Below, one piece after another: positions 22,712-34,368 of a DNA stretch of 54,807 nt. The position numbers were made by a program, and so were the translations under genes. The first letter of the stretch is position 1, and every line of letters begins with the position of its first letter. The DNA comes from Maricaulis sp. (lineage in GTDB: Bacteria > Pseudomonadota > Alphaproteobacteria > Caulobacterales > Maricaulaceae): contig NZ_JASBRQ010000073.1 in NCBI RefSeq assembly GCF_030149425.1, forward strand, positions 1-54,807. The letters are read 5' to 3'. The notes below the pieces were generated by a model. That model was given only the letters and a program-made list of their open reading frames with translations. It did not search any database and had not been told where the DNA came from.

Positions 22712-24043
22712 CTAGAAGCTTTCCGCGAACCAACGCCACATGGCAGCGGGTCCACGCGCCTCACCCTCACCGCTGCGCGCCGCGGACCGGCGAGCGCCGC
22801 CACCCAGCACAGGCGGACCGGAAATCGCTTCCGTTGCTCCGCGGGTTTCACGGCGGACAATGCCGGATACGGCCGAGAAAGCCGGACCGGCAACCGCATC
22901 ACCAAGACCGGTAATACCACCCGGCCCTGCAACCCGGACCTGCTTGCCGAACACGCGGCTGGCCAACTCGGAGGCACCGGGCAATTGCGCTGCGCCGCCG
23001 GTCAGCACCATGCGGCGGCCACCGGCGTCTTCCACGCCTGCGGCTTCAAGCCGGTCGCGGATCAACTCGAACGTCTCTTCCAGCCGCGGACGGATGATGG
23101 AGTTGAGGAGGGAGCGCGGCGCTATGCCGTAGGCCGCCCCCTCCTCGCCCACCACCGACGGTACTTCGATCATCTGCTGATCGTCATCCGGGCTATCCAG
23201 GGCTGAGCCGTAGAGAATCTTCAAACGTTCCGCAGCCGCCAGCGGGGTCGACAGACCCCGCGCGACATCGGCGGTGACATGGGCACCGCCAACCGGAACA
23301 GCGTCAATGTGCAACAGCGCGCCATCGGCAAAGACCGCCGCCGTGGTTGCGCCAGCCCCCATATCGATCAGGGTAGCGCCCAGCTTGACCTCATCATCGC
23401 CCAGGGCCGACAGACCCGACGCGTAAGGGGTCGCGACCACGGCCTTGAGACCGAGATGGCAGCGCTCGACACAGGTCATAAGATTGCGCAGCGGACCGAT
23501 CGCGGCAGTGATGACATGCACCTCCACGCCCAACGTCCTGCCGTACATGCCCCGCGGATCGCGGATGCCGCGATGATCATCAACCGACCAGGACAATGGA
23601 ATGGCGTGCAGGAGGATACGGTCCTCGAGGGCAAATTCGGACAGCGCGCCATCAAGGAGGCGGCGCAGGACCCGGGCGTTGACCTCGCGATTGGGCAAAT
23701 CGATCTCGGCCGCGATACGGGTCGAGGTCGGCTGACCGGCAGACAGGCTGACGCTGACCGCGCTCACAGCCTGACCGGCCATGCGTTCGGCCTGTTCAAC
23801 AGCCGTGCGGATCGCTTCAGCGGCGGCATCCATATCCACCACGGCACCACCGCGCACACCGCGGCTCGACTGGTGCCCGACCCCGACCATACGCGGACGC
23901 GGGCCGGCAATGGTCTGATCGGTCTTGGCGATAAAGCAGGCGATCTTGGACGAGCCGACATCCAGCGCTGCATACACCGCATTGGCGGGCGCAGCTTGCG
24001 GCGTCACCGGACGACGCGACTGGAAGAAATTCAGGACATTCAT
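22712..24043 (-). CDS. ftsA: Cell division protein FtsA
   Basis: A 443-residue actin-like protein that anchors FtsZ to the membrane. AALDVGSSKIACFIA is the first phosphate loop, and the later GATLIDMGAGATTAAVF and GGAAQLPG loops complete the ATP site. The C-terminus ends in the short amphipathic stretch MWRWFAESF, the membrane-targeting helix. It overlaps ftsQ by 4 bases (ATGA), while a 142-base gap separates it from ftsZ. Confidence 0.96.
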   Translation of the reverse strand: MNVLNFFQSRRPVTPQAAPANAVYAALDVGSSKIACFIAKTDQTIAGPRPRMVGVGHQSSRGVRGGAVVDMDAAAEAIRTAVEQAERMAGQAVSAVSVSLSAGQPTSTRIAAEIDLPNREVNARVLRRLLDGALSEFALEDRILLHAIPLSWSVDDHRGIRDPRGMYGRTLGVEVHVITAAIGPLRNLMTCVERCHLGLKAVVATPYASGLSALGDDEVKLGATLIDMGAGATTAAVFADGALLHIDAVPVGGAHVTADVARGLSTPLAAAERLKILYGSALDSPDDDQQMIEVPSVVGEEGAAYGIAPRSLLNSIIRPRLEETFELIRDRLEAAGVEDAGGRRMVLTGGAAQLPGASELASRVFGKQVRVAGPGGITGLGDAVAGPAFSAVSGIVRRETRGATEAISGPPVLGGGARRSAARSGEGEARGPAAMWRWFAESF

Positions 24044-24948
24044 GCGTCGCGCTCCCGCATCCCGGCTGCGGCAGCCCGGTCGGGCCGCGCACGGACGATC
24101 AGATCGCCCTCACCGCGCAAATCAAAACTCTCTGCAGCCAGGCGCAGCACCCCCCGCTCGGCATGCACGCGATCCAGGATCGCCAGTGCTGCGAGCACAT
24201 CACCCTCGGGCAATTTGATATCGGCGCCGCTGTCGAGGCGCAGATTCCAGCGCCGCTCACTCACCCGTACAGCACCGACAACACGCTCGGCGATATGCGG
24301 GAAGCGCTCCAGCGCTTCGATAATTTCCGCGGCGGCCTCATTGGCGCCGGCCGAGACAACCAGCGGCAGGGCCGGTGGTTCCATGGCATCGGCCAGAGCG
24401 ATCACCACACCATCGCGGTCAATGATCGACAGCTCGCCCTGATACTGCCAGAGCGCGTAGGCGGAGCGGGTCTCGACAACAACGGCAATACGGTTTGGCC
24501 AGAGCCTTGCGACTTGAGCCGTACGGACAATCGGCAGGGCCTCGACACGGGCCCGGATAATTTCGGGATCGACAGCAAAGATCGGCTGCCCGCCGGCCAG
24601 CTGGGTTGCTTCCACGATCTGATGGGCAATCACGCCCTGCGCGCCGGTGACATCGACACTGTCGACGGCAAAACCGATACGGGCGAGCTGGGTCTGGGCG
24701 GTGCGGGCGGCATAGTCGTTAACGGCGCCGAGCTGTCCGAACAGGGCAAGCACAACAAGGCTCACCGCGGCCAGACCGGCCAACGCGATACCGCCTAAGC
24801 GCGCGGCATTCGCCACACGGTAACGCGCACCTCGGACTTGGGCCGTAGCCCAGTTACGCAAACGCCGCGGTGCGGACACCGCGGCGGACCTGGGTTTGGT
24901 TCTACGACGGACCGACTTTTTCGGTCCACCGCGCCTCACCTTCGACAC
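24040..24948 (-). CDS. ftsQ: Cell division protein FtsQ
   Basis: A 302-residue bitopic divisome protein. It has a basic cytoplasmic N-terminus, one membrane segment (about 55-75, [16 protein letters not shown]) and a periplasmic POTRA domain ([13 protein letters not shown] and later) followed by the FtsQ beta domain. I chose the GTG at 24948 because a GGAG site (24957-24960) lies eight bases upstream. An ATG at 24969 lacks a ribosome site. The gene then overlaps the end of ddl by 13 bases, and its ribosome site is inside ddl. Confidence 0.93.
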   Translation of the reverse strand: MSKVRRGGPKKSVRRRTKPRSAAVSAPRRLRNWATAQVRGARYRVANAARLGGIALAGLAAVSLVVLALFGQLGAVNDYAARTAQTQLARIGFAVDSVDVTGAQGVIAHQIVEATQLAGGQPIFAVDPEIIRARVEALPIVRTAQVARLWPNRIAVVVETRSAYALWQYQGELSIIDRDGVVIALADAMEPPALPLVVSAGANEAAAEIIEALERFPHIAERVVGAVRVSERRWNLRLDSGADIKLPEGDVLAALAILDRVHAERGVLRLAAESFDLRGEGDLIVRARPDRAAAAGMRERDA

Positions 24949-25850
24949 GACGCATTCTCCGCCATCCAAGCTACGAGATCTGGAAACGCGATCCCGCAGT
25001 GAAGCGCCTGTTCTGGCGCCAACGAGGTAGGAGTCATGCCCGGCTGGGTGTTAATTTCGAGTAACCATAGAGGCTGATTCGCTGATTCGTCGTAACGAAA
25101 ATCAGAGCGCGTCAACCCCCGACAACCCAAGACTTTATGGGCCTTTAGCGCTAAATCCATCGCCTCGGCCGCGATTTTCTCCGGAATCGGCGCCGGTAAA
25201 ATATGATCCGAACCACCCGCCGCGTACTTGGCCTCGAAGTCGTAGAATGTTGTGTTGGGGATGATCTCGGTGACGGCCAGCGGCTTGTCCTCCATCACCG
25301 CGACCGTGAGCTCGCGGCCGGGCACATAGCGCTCGACCAGGACCTCATCGCCGAGACCGTCCGCCTCCGATGCCAGATCCGCCGGCGGGCGATTGGCCCC
25401 CTCCAGAACAATATGCACCCCCACAGAGGAGCCCTGCGCGTTGGGTTTGGCGACATAGGGCGGTTTCATCGCGTGCTCGCGCGCCGCGTCAAAGCGGTTG
25501 ACGATGATGCCTTCCGGACAGGGAATACCCGCGGCCCGCAAAACGTCCTTGGCCATCTGCTTGTTCATGGCCAGCGATGAGGCAAGCACGCCGGAATGGG
25601 TATAGGGCTTGCCGAAATGCTCCAGCACGCCCTGGACCAGGCCGTCCTCGCCCCACTCACCGTGCAGGGCATTGAAGACGATATCGGGGTCGGCTTCGGA
25701 CAGCTGATTATAGAGGTCACGCCCAGCATCGATCTCGACCACGTCGAAACCTTTTTCGCGCAGCCCCTTGGCCACGGCGGCACCGGAAACGAGGGACACA
25801 TCGCGCTCAGGCGAGAGCCCGCCCAAAAGAACGGCGATACGTTGGGTCAT
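24936..25850 (-). CDS. ddl: D-alanine--D-alanine ligase
   Basis: A 304-residue ATP-grasp enzyme joining two D-Ala for the peptidoglycan stem. The N-terminal [16 protein letters not shown], the ATP-binding [12 protein letters not shown] and the Mg-binding [10 protein letters not shown] are present. The last third, before ftsQ, uses many codons that are rare elsewhere in this window (TTA, CTA, TTG, TCA) and holds a cluster of GANTC sites. This suggests an embedded control region for ftsQ. Murein ligase genes flank it. Confidence 0.96.
   Translation of the reverse strand: MTQRIAVLLGGLSPERDVSLVSGAAVAKGLREKGFDVVEIDAGRDLYNQLSEADPDIVFNALHGEWGEDGLVQGVLEHFGKPYTHSGVLASSLAMNKQMAKDVLRAAGIPCPEGIIVNRFDAAREHAMKPPYVAKPNAQGSSVGVHIVLEGANRPPADLASEADGLGDEVLVERYVPGRELTVAVMEDKPLAVTEIIPNTTFYDFEAKYAAGGSDHILPAPIPEKIAAEAMDLALKAHKVLGCRGLTRSDFRYDESANQPLWLLEINTQPGMTPTSLAPEQALHCGIAFPDLVAWMAENASCRR
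25031..25088. promoter_or_regulatory. GANTC cluster inside ddl, upstream of ftsQ
   Basis: Three GANTC sites (25031-25035, 25076-25080, 25084-25088) lie in 58 bases together with an inverted repeat, GTTA-N8-TAAC (25050-25065). This is 80-140 bases before the ftsQ start. It may be a methylation-sensitive internal promoter for ftsQ and ftsA. I could not define convincing -35 and -10 boxes. Confidence 0.35.
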
Positions 25851-25853
25851 GCT

Positions 25854-26771
25854 CTAATCCTTCTCCCCCACCCGTTTGACTTCCCAGCGCAGTTCAACGC
25901 CATGCTGTTGCTTCACACGCGCACGAACTTCCTCACCCAGATCTTCCAGATCGGCAGCAGTCGCGCTGCCGTCATTGATCAGGAAGTTGCAATGCTGCTC
26001 GGAAAAGCTCGCACCACCGCGCTTCAGCCCGCGCCCGCCAACGCTGTCGATGAGCTGCCAGGACTTGCGCTGATTGGTCGTGCCGGGCGCATCAGGATTG
26101 GCGAAGGTCGAGCCGGAGGTCTTTTCGCGGATTGGCTGCGTGCCCTCACGGCGCGTCGTAATGGCGTCCATGCGCTCGAGGATGGCTGCAGGATCGTCGC
26201 GCTGCCCCTGGAATATTGCGGATGTGAAGATCCAGTCCTCCGGCGCACCGGAATAGCGATAGCTGTAAGCCAGCTCTTCCAGCGAAGCGGTATGGACCCG
26301 CCCCTGGCGATCAACGGCCCGGGCCTCGACCACGACATCCTTGGTTTCCTGGTCATAACACCCCGCATTCATGCGCAAGGCCCCGCCAATCGTACCGGGA
26401 ACGCCGACGAGATATTCCAGCCCGGCAATGCCGGCTTTCTGCGCCGTCTTGGCGACCATTTTGTCCAGCGCACCGGCGCCAGCTTTGATCCGCGTTTCGG
26501 ACACGGCTTCGGACTTGGCGAAAGGCCCGGCAAGGCGAACGACCACGCCGCGGATACCCCCATCACGCACCAGCGTGTTCGAGCCTGCGCCGAGCACATG
26601 CACCGGCACATCCCCGGGCGTGGCGGCCAGGAAAGCAGCGAGATCGTCCTCGTCCGCCGGCAGATACATCACATCAGCGGGACCACCGACACGCAGCCAG
26701 GTCACGTCTTTCAGGGGCGCGTCCTCGATATACTTGCCGCGCACATCCGGCAGGCGGGAAATCAGGCTCAA
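25854..26771 (-). CDS. murB: UDP-N-acetylenolpyruvoylglucosamine reductase
   Basis: A 305-residue FAD enzyme that reduces the enolpyruvyl group to give UDP-MurNAc. The FAD-binding [13 protein letters not shown] and [15 protein letters not shown] stretches are intact, and the catalytic serine lies in SGSTFANP. The length and the missing Tyr-loop insertion fit the shorter type II form. It overlaps murC by 4 bases and is 3 bases from ddl. Confidence 0.96.
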   Translation of the reverse strand: MSLISRLPDVRGKYIEDAPLKDVTWLRVGGPADVMYLPADEDDLAAFLAATPGDVPVHVLGAGSNTLVRDGGIRGVVVRLAGPFAKSEAVSETRIKAGAGALDKMVAKTAQKAGIAGLEYLVGVPGTIGGALRMNAGCYDQETKDVVVEARAVDRQGRVHTASLEELAYSYRYSGAPEDWIFTSAIFQGQRDDPAAILERMDAITTRREGTQPIREKTSGSTFANPDAPGTTNQRKSWQLIDSVGGRGLKRGGASFSEQHCNFLINDGSATAADLEDLGEEVRARVKQQHGVELRWEVKRVGEKD

Positions 26772-28174
26772 GCCAGCGCCTCCAGCTCACCCTGCAGGGC
26801 ATAGGCCCACTGGGTGATATCCCCGGCCCCCAGGAAAATGACGACATCGCCCTCTCCGGCACGCGTCTTGACCTCGCCGGCAACATCATTGCGGGTCACA
26901 GCGATGGCTTCACGGTGACCATGCGCGATGAGGCTTTCCACCAGGCTGTCGCGGTCCACGCCTTCGATCGGTGCCTCACCGGCTTCAAAGACATTTGACA
27001 CCATGACCGTGTCGGCATCGTTGAAACAGGTGGAGAAGTCCTCGAACAGATCGGCCAGACGCGAATAGCGGTGCGGCTGCATGATGGCGATGACCTTGCC
27101 GGTCGAGGCCTGGCGGGCGGCCTTCAGGACCGCGGCGATCTCGACCGGGTGGTGGCCGTAATCATCGATAATGGTTGCACCATTCCAGCTGCCGGCCTTG
27201 GTGAAGCGGCGCTTCACCCCGCCGAACTCGGCCAATGCCGCCTTGGCCTTGTCCTCGGTCAGACCGAGCTCGCGCGCGGTAACCAGCGCGGCCAGCGTGT
27301 TGAGCACATTATGCTCGCCGACCATGGGCAGGTGGAGGTCGCGCCAGATCTCTTCATCCTGACCGCGCACGCGGAAGGACACGTCAAAGGTCGACCCTGA
27401 TGGCTCGGCACGGACATTCTCGGCGCGGACATCGGCTTGCGGGTTGAGGCCATAGGTGATGACGCGGCGGTCCTCGACCCGGCTGGCCAGGGACTGCACT
27501 TCCGGGTGATCGGTGCACAGCACGGCGAAACCGTAAAACGGCAGGTTTTCGACGAACTGGTAGAAAGCCTGACGCAGCGTGTCGAAATCGCCGTAATGCT
27601 CCATATGCTCCGGGTCGATATTGGTGACGATCGCCACAGTCGAGCGCAGTTTGAGGAAAGAGCCGTCACTCTCATCGGCCTCGACCGCCATCCAGTCTCC
27701 CAGTCCGACCTTGGCGTTGGACTGGTAGGCGGAAATGATGCCGCCGTTGATTACCGTCGGATCGACGCCAGCCGCATCCATCAGCACGGCGGCCAGCGAG
27801 GTCGTGGTCGTCTTGCCGTGGGTGCCTCCGACCGCGACGGCGAATTTCAACCGCATCAGCTCGGCCAGCATTTCCGCCCGGCGCACGACAGGGATTTTGG
27901 CCGCCCGCGCCGCCACCAGCTCGGGATTGTCCGGCTTGATCGCGGTCGAGACGACGATGGCGCCGGCCCCGTCCACATTCTCACCGGCATGGCCGATTGC
28001 AATCTGGGCGCCCTTGGAGCGCAGGCGCTCGACATTCGGGTTGGCCTTGATGTCGGACCCCTGGACCTTGTAGCCGAGATTGAGCATCACCTCGGCGATA
28101 CCACTCATCCCGATACCGCCGATACCGACGAAATGGACCGGCCCGACGGGAAAGGGCAAGGCTGCGAAATTCAT
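26768..28174 (-). CDS. murC: UDP-N-acetylmuramate--L-alanine ligase
   Basis: A 468-residue Mur ligase adding L-Ala to UDP-MurNAc. The N-terminal [17 protein letters not shown] binds the UDP part. [10 protein letters not shown] is the ATP loop, and the central [10 protein letters not shown] and C-terminal [10 protein letters not shown] motifs are characteristic of MurC. ATGA overlaps join it to both murG and murB. Confidence 0.97.
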   Translation of the reverse strand: MNFAALPFPVGPVHFVGIGGIGMSGIAEVMLNLGYKVQGSDIKANPNVERLRSKGAQIAIGHAGENVDGAGAIVVSTAIKPDNPELVAARAAKIPVVRRAEMLAELMRLKFAVAVGGTHGKTTTTSLAAVLMDAAGVDPTVINGGIISAYQSNAKVGLGDWMAVEADESDGSFLKLRSTVAIVTNIDPEHMEHYGDFDTLRQAFYQFVENLPFYGFAVLCTDHPEVQSLASRVEDRRVITYGLNPQADVRAENVRAEPSGSTFDVSFRVRGQDEEIWRDLHLPMVGEHNVLNTLAALVTARELGLTEDKAKAALAEFGGVKRRFTKAGSWNGATIIDDYGHHPVEIAAVLKAARQASTGKVIAIMQPHRYSRLADLFEDFSTCFNDADTVMVSNVFEAGEAPIEGVDRDSLVESLIAHGHREAIAVTRNDVAGEVKTRAGEGDVVIFLGAGDITQWAYALQGELEALA

Positions 28175-29277
28175 ACGAGTGCTCCGGTAACAAGCCCGTC
28201 GACCGCCTTGGCAAGCGCCTCGGCAGCATCGGGCCGGCCAAGCGAGCGCGCCGCGGCGGCCCGTTCGGCAAGGTCCTTGGGATCGCTGAGCCGCGCCTCG
28301 AGCAGTTCGGCGAGACGATCAGCGGTAAAATCAGCCTCGGCCAGCACATCGGCGGCGAGCGCCTTGGTCAGGCTGTCTGTATTGGCGGTCTGGTGGTCAT
28401 CCGTGGCAATACCGAGCGGACAGAAAATGGCAGGCCGGCCGACGCCCATGACTTCCGACACGGTCGACGCTCCGGCCCGGCCGATCACCAGGTGACAGGC
28501 GGCATAGAGCTCGCCGACATTATGGAAGAAGGGTTCACAGGTCGCGTTCACACCGGCGTCCTTGTATGTCTTGCGCGCCACATCGAGGTTTTCCTCGCGG
28601 GTTTGTTGGACGACATCAAGGCGAGATCTGAGCGATTCCGCGAGTTGTGCGATCGCGGCCGGAACGGTTTCCGACAAGAGACGCGCGCCTAAGGAGCCGC
28701 CCAGCACGAGAAGATTGATACGGCCGGCCTCGGTCAGCGCGGGATACCCGGCCGCGCGGGCCGTCACGATCGGGTCGCGCAGCGGATTACCGGTCAGCAT
28801 GTGACGTTTGCGCGAGCGTTCGGGCAGCCTGTCGAGACGCTCGAAACCGGAGGCGATAAAGCCGGCCTTGCCGGCAAACACCCGATTAACCCGGCCCAGC
28901 ACCGAGTTCTGCTCGTGAATGCAGAAAGGAATGCGCGCCACCTGGGCTGCAGCCAGGGCCGGAAACGCCGGATAGCCGCCAAAACCGGCGACTACGTCCG
29001 GCTTCCAAGCCTTGAGAATACCCTGGGCCTGGGCCAGCCCCTGGGTCAGCTCGACCCCGGCCTTCAACAGCTTGATCGGGTTCTTGGTCGACGGGCTGGC
29101 GGCATGGATCTGGTCGATCGCGACAGCCGGGAAGCCCTCGGTATGTTTCATACCCCGGGCATCAGTGACGAGACGGATCTGCCAGCCGCGCGCAATCAAA
29201 GCTTCGGCAGCGGCGCGGGCAGGAAACAGGTGTCCACCGGTTCCCCCGGCGGCAATCAAACATCGGCGTGGTGTCAT
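28171..29277 (-). CDS. murG: UDP-GlcNAc:lipid I N-acetylglucosamine transferase
   Basis: A 368-residue GT28 glycosyltransferase that makes lipid II on the inner face of the membrane. The N-terminal glycine loop [12 protein letters not shown], the second loop [14 protein letters not shown] and the UDP-binding [12 protein letters not shown] stretch are present. ATGA overlaps join it to ftsW and murC. Confidence 0.96.
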   Translation of the reverse strand: MTPRRCLIAAGGTGGHLFPARAAAEALIARGWQIRLVTDARGMKHTEGFPAVAIDQIHAASPSTKNPIKLLKAGVELTQGLAQAQGILKAWKPDVVAGFGGYPAFPALAAAQVARIPFCIHEQNSVLGRVNRVFAGKAGFIASGFERLDRLPERSRKRHMLTGNPLRDPIVTARAAGYPALTEAGRINLLVLGGSLGARLLSETVPAAIAQLAESLRSRLDVVQQTREENLDVARKTYKDAGVNATCEPFFHNVGELYAACHLVIGRAGASTVSEVMGVGRPAIFCPLGIATDDHQTANTDSLTKALAADVLAEADFTADRLAELLEARLSDPKDLAERAAAARSLGRPDAAEALAKAVDGLVTGALV

Positions 29278-30401
29278 ACGGCGTAACGGCTCGAATAAGC
29301 CCCCGGGCGTCGGCGGGTGAAGGCGAGCATGAGCCCCGCACCGAAGGCCAGGGCCAGCATCGACGATCCCCCATAGGAAACGAATGGCAAAGTCATGCCC
29401 TTCGGCGGGATCAGGTTCAAGTTCACGGCGATGTTGACAAGCGCCTGTAAACCGAATTGCAGCCCCAGACCGGCAACGGCGAGCTGGGCGAAATGATCGG
29501 TCAGCCGCATGGCCTGCATCCAGGCACGGATGACGAAAATCGAAAACAGACCGATGATCGAGAGCGAGGCGATGAGGCCGAACTCCTCCGCCGCGACAGA
29601 GAAAATGAAATCGGTATGGGCATCGGGCAGGAAGTGTTTCACCTCCCCCTCGCCCGGCCCGACCCCGGCCACGCCGCCGCGGGAAATCGCCTCGACCGCG
29701 CGCTCGATCTGGTAGTTGTCACCGCTTTCCGGATTGATGAAACGGTCCACCCGGCTGGCGATGTGCGGGAAGGTCATATAGGCCGCCGCCGAGCCGGCCG
29801 CGGCCAGCCCGCCCAGTCCGACGACCCAGATCCAGGACAGGCCAGAGATGAAAAACACGCCGCCAAAACACAAGGTGAGCAGCACGGTCTGTCCGAAATC
29901 CGGCTGGATCATCAAGAGTGCGACCGCGACCAGGTAAAGGCCGAACGCGATGATACGGCCCGGGATCGGCGCCCCGCGCTTCTCTTCAGCGAACAGCCAG
30001 GCCGCAGTAACGATCAGGGCCGGCTTGAGGAATTCAGAGGGCTGCAATCCGAATGTACCGATCCGGATCCAACGCGTCGCGCCTTTCACCTCATGCCCGA
30101 TGAAGGGCAAAGCCATCATCACAATGAGCGAGCCAACCAGGGCCAGGGCGGCAAGCCGGCGCGCCCCTTTAACGCTCAGGGAGGACACGAACAGCAAACC
30201 GGCCAGACTCAGCGTGGCAAACACACCCTGGCGATAGATGAAGTGAAACGGGTCGGGATAGTTCAGCCTGTCAGCGGCGGCCGGGCTGGCGGCCATGGAC
30301 AGGAGCAGCCCGGTCACGATCAGCGCCAGAATGGTGAACAGCAAGGTGCGATCCACCCCGCGCCACCAGGTGATGACACCGCGTGGTGCGAGCGCCATCA
30401 A
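29274..30401 (-). CDS. ftsW: SEDS-family septal glycosyltransferase FtsW
   Basis: A 375-residue polytopic protein of the SEDS family that polymerises lipid II at the septum together with FtsI. About ten membrane helices are visible. KGATRWIRIG, QPSEFLKPALI and the late LPFVSYGGSSML segment are the family signatures. It is encoded between murD and murG with ATGA overlaps on both sides, which supports FtsW over RodA. Confidence 0.95.
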   Translation of the reverse strand: MMALAPRGVITWWRGVDRTLLFTILALIVTGLLLSMAASPAAADRLNYPDPFHFIYRQGVFATLSLAGLLFVSSLSVKGARRLAALALVGSLIVMMALPFIGHEVKGATRWIRIGTFGLQPSEFLKPALIVTAAWLFAEEKRGAPIPGRIIAFGLYLVAVALLMIQPDFGQTVLLTLCFGGVFFISGLSWIWVVGLGGLAAAGSAAAYMTFPHIASRVDRFINPESGDNYQIERAVEAISRGGVAGVGPGEGEVKHFLPDAHTDFIFSVAAEEFGLIASLSIIGLFSIFVIRAWMQAMRLTDHFAQLAVAGLGLQFGLQALVNIAVNLNLIPPKGMTLPFVSYGGSSMLALAFGAGLMLAFTRRRPGAYSSRYAV

Positions 30402-31831
30402 GCCACACTCTCCACCGCCTCGCCATCCTCGGCAGAATCTTCCAGTTGCAGAGCGTGCTGGGCGAACGCCGCGCCGCGCGCTTCGAAATTGGCGAATTGA
30501 TCAAAGGAGGCCGCCGCCGGAGATAACAGGATGACCGGACTGGCCGCGCCGTCAGCCCGCGCCTGGGCGAAAGCTGCGCGGACGGCGCTGGCCATTTCGC
30601 CACAGCGCTCATAGGCGAGCCGCCCGTCCAGCTCGGCGGCAAACGCCTCTTCGGCCTCACCGATGAGGAAAGCCTTGGCAACGTTTTCATAGCCCGGCCG
30701 CATGACGGACAGGTCGTCATCCTTACCGCGCCCGCCGGCAATCCAGTAGATATTCTCGTACGATCCCAGGGCCTGCAACGCGGCCAGGGCATTGGTCGCC
30801 TTGCTGTCATTGATGAAGCGAACACCGTTGTGCTCGGCCACGACCTCTTGGCGATGCGGAAGCCCGCCAAAGGATTTCATGGCCTCAGCTGCCGCGCGGC
30901 CACCGACGCCGAGCGCCCGTACAGCGGCCATCGCTGCGGCGGCATTCTGGGCATTGTGTTGCCCGGGCAATGCTCGCGCTTGCTTGAGATCCACCAGGGG
31001 GACAGACGCGCTGTCGAGGGCCTCATAGACCCTGGATCCAAGGGCAAAAACGCCGCGGGCGAAGACCCGCCCGGCGGAGATCGGAATTACGAATTCCTCG
31101 CCGCGCTCACGGCGCAGACGCGAATAACAGGCATTGGTCTCGTCATCATCGATACCGATAACGGCAATACCGTCCGGTGCCTGCATTTCGAACAGGCGGA
31201 TCTTGGCCTCGAAATAATTGTCGAACCCGCCATGGCGCTCGAGATGGTCGGGTGAAATATTGAGCATGATCGCCACATCACAATGCAAAGACTGGGTAAG
31301 GTCGATCTGGTAGGAGGACAGCTCCAGCACATAATACGACCCGGCGCGCGGCGGATCCTGGGCCAGAATGGCGTCACCGATATTGCCCGCGACAATCGCA
31401 TTGCGCCCGGTAGAGCGCAGGATGTGACCTATCAGAGCGGTGGTGGTGGATTTACCATTGGTACCGGTAATGCCGATGATTTTCGGACGCCGTCGGCTCG
31501 GCAGGGCATTCAGCGCCTGGGCGAACAGCTCAATATCGCCGATCACTGGCGCGCCGACCGCCTTGGCCAGCTCGACCATGCGATGGGGTTTGGGATGGGT
31601 CAGCGGCACGCCGGGCGAGAGGATCAAGGCCGCGATATCGCCCCAGTCCCGGCGATTGAGGTCGTCGAGGTCCAATCCTGCGGCAATCGCTTTTTCGCGG
31701 GCCGGTTCGGAATCATCCCAGGCAGACACTTCCGCACCGCCAGCCTTCAAGGCCCGCGCCGCAGTAATGCCCGTGCGCCCCAATCCGAAGACGGCGACAC
31801 GCCGGCCCTTATATGTCTGGATCGGGATCAT
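30398..31831 (-). CDS. murD: UDP-MurNAc-L-alanine--D-glutamate ligase
   Basis: A 477-residue Mur ligase adding D-Glu. The N-terminal FGLGRTGITAARAL binds UDP, GITGTNGKSTTTAL is the ATP loop, and FINDSKATNALAALQAL is the MurD C-terminal signature. It lies 12 bases from mraY and overlaps ftsW by 4 bases. Confidence 0.97.
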   Translation of the reverse strand: MIPIQTYKGRRVAVFGLGRTGITAARALKAGGAEVSAWDDSEPAREKAIAAGLDLDDLNRRDWGDIAALILSPGVPLTHPKPHRMVELAKAVGAPVIGDIELFAQALNALPSRRRPKIIGITGTNGKSTTTALIGHILRSTGRNAIVAGNIGDAILAQDPPRAGSYYVLELSSYQIDLTQSLHCDVAIMLNISPDHLERHGGFDNYFEAKIRLFEMQAPDGIAVIGIDDDETNACYSRLRRERGEEFVIPISAGRVFARGVFALGSRVYEALDSASVPLVDLKQARALPGQHNAQNAAAAMAAVRALGVGGRAAAEAMKSFGGLPHRQEVVAEHNGVRFINDSKATNALAALQALGSYENIYWIAGGRGKDDDLSVMRPGYENVAKAFLIGEAEEAFAAELDGRLAYERCGEMASAVRAAFAQARADGAASPVILLSPAAASFDQFANFEARGAAFAQHALQLEDSAEDGEAVESVA

Positions 31832-31843
31832 GCGCCGATTATC

Positions 31844-32947
31844 CTATCTCAGCTTCAGAGTGGCCAGTCCGATCAGGGCGAGAATGACGGCAATAATCCA
31901 GAAGCGGATGACAATTGTCGGCTCTGCCCACCCCTTTTTCTCATAATGATGATGAATGGGAGCCATACGGAAGACGCGTTTCCCGGTCAGGCGGAAACTG
32001 GCCACCTGAACCATGACGGACACCATTTCGAGCACAAACAGCCCGCCGACAATGGCGAGCACAATCTCGTGCTTTACGGCAACGGCGATTGCGCCGAGCG
32101 CACCGCCCAGGGACAGCGAGCCCGTATCGCCCATGAAGATCATGGCCGGAGGGGCGTTCCACCACAAAAAGCCCAGCCCGCCGCCGAGCAGAGCGCCGCA
32201 GAAGACCAGGAGCTCGCCGGTGCCCGGCGTGTGGTGGACCTGAAGATATTCGGCAAAATCGAAACGGCCGACGACATAGGCGATAGCGCCAAAGGTCGCC
32301 GCGGCAATCATCACCGGCACGATGGCCAGCCCGTCGAGCCCGTCCGTCATGTTCACGGCATTGCCGGCACCGACGATGACGATACAGCCAAAGACGAAGA
32401 AGAGCGGACCGATATTGATCACGAAATCCTTGAAGAAGGGGAAGGCGACCGAAGTGGCCATGTCCGGATCAACACCGCTCTCACGCGCTACGCTGGTCGC
32501 CCAGAACACCGCGATGAAAGCGATGACAAATTCGCCCAACAGCTTCAGCCGGCCGCTGAAACCGGCCGTGTTTTGCTTGGTCACCTTGAGATAATCGTCA
32601 ATGAAACCAATCAGGCCGAAACCGCCGGTGACGAAGATCACGATCCAGACATACTGGTTGGACAGGTCCGCCCACAGCAATGTGCCGACCATGACGCCGA
32701 GCAGGATCAAAAAGCCCCCCATGGTCGGGGTTCCGGCCTTCTCGATCACATGACGCTCAATACCCTCTTCGCGGATCGGCTGGCCCTTGCCCTGTTTGCG
32801 GCGCAGCCAGCCAATCATCGGCTTGCCGAAGGCAAAGGCGATGATCAGCGCAGTCATCAGCGCGCCGCCGGTACGGAAGGTGATGTAGCGAAACAGGTTG
32901 GCCAGCTGGAGGTCTTCCGCCAGCGGCGCGAACAACAAATAGAGCAT
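31844..32947 (-). CDS. mraY: Phospho-MurNAc-pentapeptide transferase
   Basis: A 367-residue membrane enzyme that forms lipid I from UDP-MurNAc-pentapeptide and undecaprenyl phosphate. About ten membrane helices are seen. The signatures [35 protein letters not shown] and [12 protein letters not shown] are complete, including the acidic and histidine residues of the active site. It is 8 bases after murF. Confidence 0.97.
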   Translation of the reverse strand: MLYLLFAPLAEDLQLANLFRYITFRTGGALMTALIIAFAFGKPMIGWLRRKQGKGQPIREEGIERHVIEKAGTPTMGGFLILLGVMVGTLLWADLSNQYVWIVIFVTGGFGLIGFIDDYLKVTKQNTAGFSGRLKLLGEFVIAFIAVFWATSVARESGVDPDMATSVAFPFFKDFVINIGPLFFVFGCIVIVGAGNAVNMTDGLDGLAIVPVMIAAATFGAIAYVVGRFDFAEYLQVHHTPGTGELLVFCGALLGGGLGFLWWNAPPAMIFMGDTGSLSLGGALGAIAVAVKHEIVLAIVGGLFVLEMVSVMVQVASFRLTGKRVFRMAPIHHHYEKKGWAEPTIVIRFWIIAVILALIGLATLKLR

Positions 32948-32955
32948 GGGCTGTT

Positions 32956-34368
32956 TCAGGCCTCCGTAAGCGTGAACGCACTGCCATCAGCCAGAACTGA
33001 GGCGATCTTATGAAGGCCGGAGCCATGCGATCCCTTGATCAGGACCACATCACCCGGCCGGATCGCTGCCTTGACCAGTTCGAGAAGATCACTTGCCGAG
33101 CGGGCATAACCTGCACGCATCGCCTCCGGCAAGGCGTCTTGGAGGCTGCGCATCAATGCGCCGCAGCAGAACACTAAATCCGCCTTGGCCTCGTCGAGCG
33201 GCTCGACCAGTTCAGCATGCAGGCGCGGCGAGGTTTCACCCAGCTCGAGCATGTCCCCCATAATGGCGATCCGCCGCCCGCCGGGGCCTGGCTGCACCGC
33301 GCCAAGGGCGCTGATCGCGGCCCGCATGGATACCGGGTTGGCGTTGTAGGCATCATCAAGAAGCGTGAAACGGCCACCGTCGGGAAGCTCGACATCTAGC
33401 GCCTGCCCGCGCCCGCGTTCGGCATCAACCGCACTCAAGGCTTCGGCGACATGGCGGGCATCGAGGCCCGCCGCGGCGGCGGCCGCGAAAATTGCGCCGG
33501 TATTCCACGCCCAGTGATCGCCGGAGGCAGCCAGCCGGAACGGAACGCGCACGCCAAGCACATCAATCATGCCGCGACTGCCCTGGGCATCGGTTTCAAA
33601 GCTTTCAATCCGGATCGCCGAACCCGGCTTGGTGCCGAACTCCAGCATGAAGGCGGCCGAGGAATGCTTGGCGTGGCGAGCCAGTCGCTCGGCATGGGCA
33701 TCATCGGCCGGATAAATGGCGACGCCATCGGTTTCCAGGCCTTCGAAGATTTCACCCTTGGCGTCGGCTATGGCCTCGATCGTGCCGAGATTTTCCAGAT
33801 GCGCCGGAGCAATTCGGGTGATCAGGGCAACATGCGGCCGGACCATGGCGGACAGCTCACGGATTTCGCCGGCATGGTTCATGCCCATCTCGAACACCCC
33901 GCGCTGCGTGTCGCGTGGCATGCGCGCCAGGGTCAGGGGAACGCCCCAGTGATTATTGTAGGAGGCGACACTCCAATGCGCCGGCCCGGCGGCCCGGAAC
34001 ACGGCCGCAATGGCTTCCTTGACGCTGGTCTTGCCCACCGACCCGGTAACCGCGACGCGCACAGCCTCGGAGCGGCGACGCGCAGCCTCACCGAGGGTCT
34101 GCAGGGCAGCAAGCGTGTCGGAGACCTTGATCAGATTGCCCGGGCCCGCATCGGCCCGCTCAACCAGAGCAGCTGCGGCACCGCGCGCCATGGCATCAGG
34201 GACAAAGGCATGTCCGTCACGCACATCCTTCAGGGCGACGAATATATCGCCCGGCTTGAGCGTACGCGTATCAATCGACACGCCGCCGGCCTGCCAATCG
34301 GTCGATCCGATCAGCTCGCCGCCAGTCGCGGCCATAACCTGTTTGGCGGTCCATAGCGGTTCAGACAT
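32956..34368 (-). CDS. murF: UDP-MurNAc-tripeptide--D-Ala-D-Ala ligase
   Basis: A 470-residue Mur ligase adding the D-Ala-D-Ala dipeptide. The ATP loop is [25 protein letters not shown] and IMGDMLELG are typical of MurF. The start at 34368 ([11 protein letters not shown]) is preferred because it matches the family start and overlaps murE by only 8 bases; an upstream in-frame ATG at 34473 would add a non-family Arg-rich leader. Confidence 0.96.
   Translation of the reverse strand: MSEPLWTAKQVMAATGGELIGSTDWQAGGVSIDTRTLKPGDIFVALKDVRDGHAFVPDAMARGAAAALVERADAGPGNLIKVSDTLAALQTLGEAARRRSEAVRVAVTGSVGKTSVKEAIAAVFRAAGPAHWSVASYNNHWGVPLTLARMPRDTQRGVFEMGMNHAGEIRELSAMVRPHVALITRIAPAHLENLGTIEAIADAKGEIFEGLETDGVAIYPADDAHAERLARHAKHSSAAFMLEFGTKPGSAIRIESFETDAQGSRGMIDVLGVRVPFRLAASGDHWAWNTGAIFAAAAAAGLDARHVAEALSAVDAERGRGQALDVELPDGGRFTLLDDAYNANPVSMRAAISALGAVQPGPGGRRIAIMGDMLELGETSPRLHAELVEPLDEAKADLVFCCGALMRSLQDALPEAMRAGYARSASDLLELVKAAIRPGDVVLIKGSHGSGLHKIASVLADGSAFTLTEA

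Noticed and set aside
31283..33013. Long plus-strand open frame opposite murD and mraY
   Set aside because: It is antisense to two complete essential genes with intact motifs, has an Asp/Gln/His-rich composition with no fold-like pattern, and follows from GC-biased third positions.
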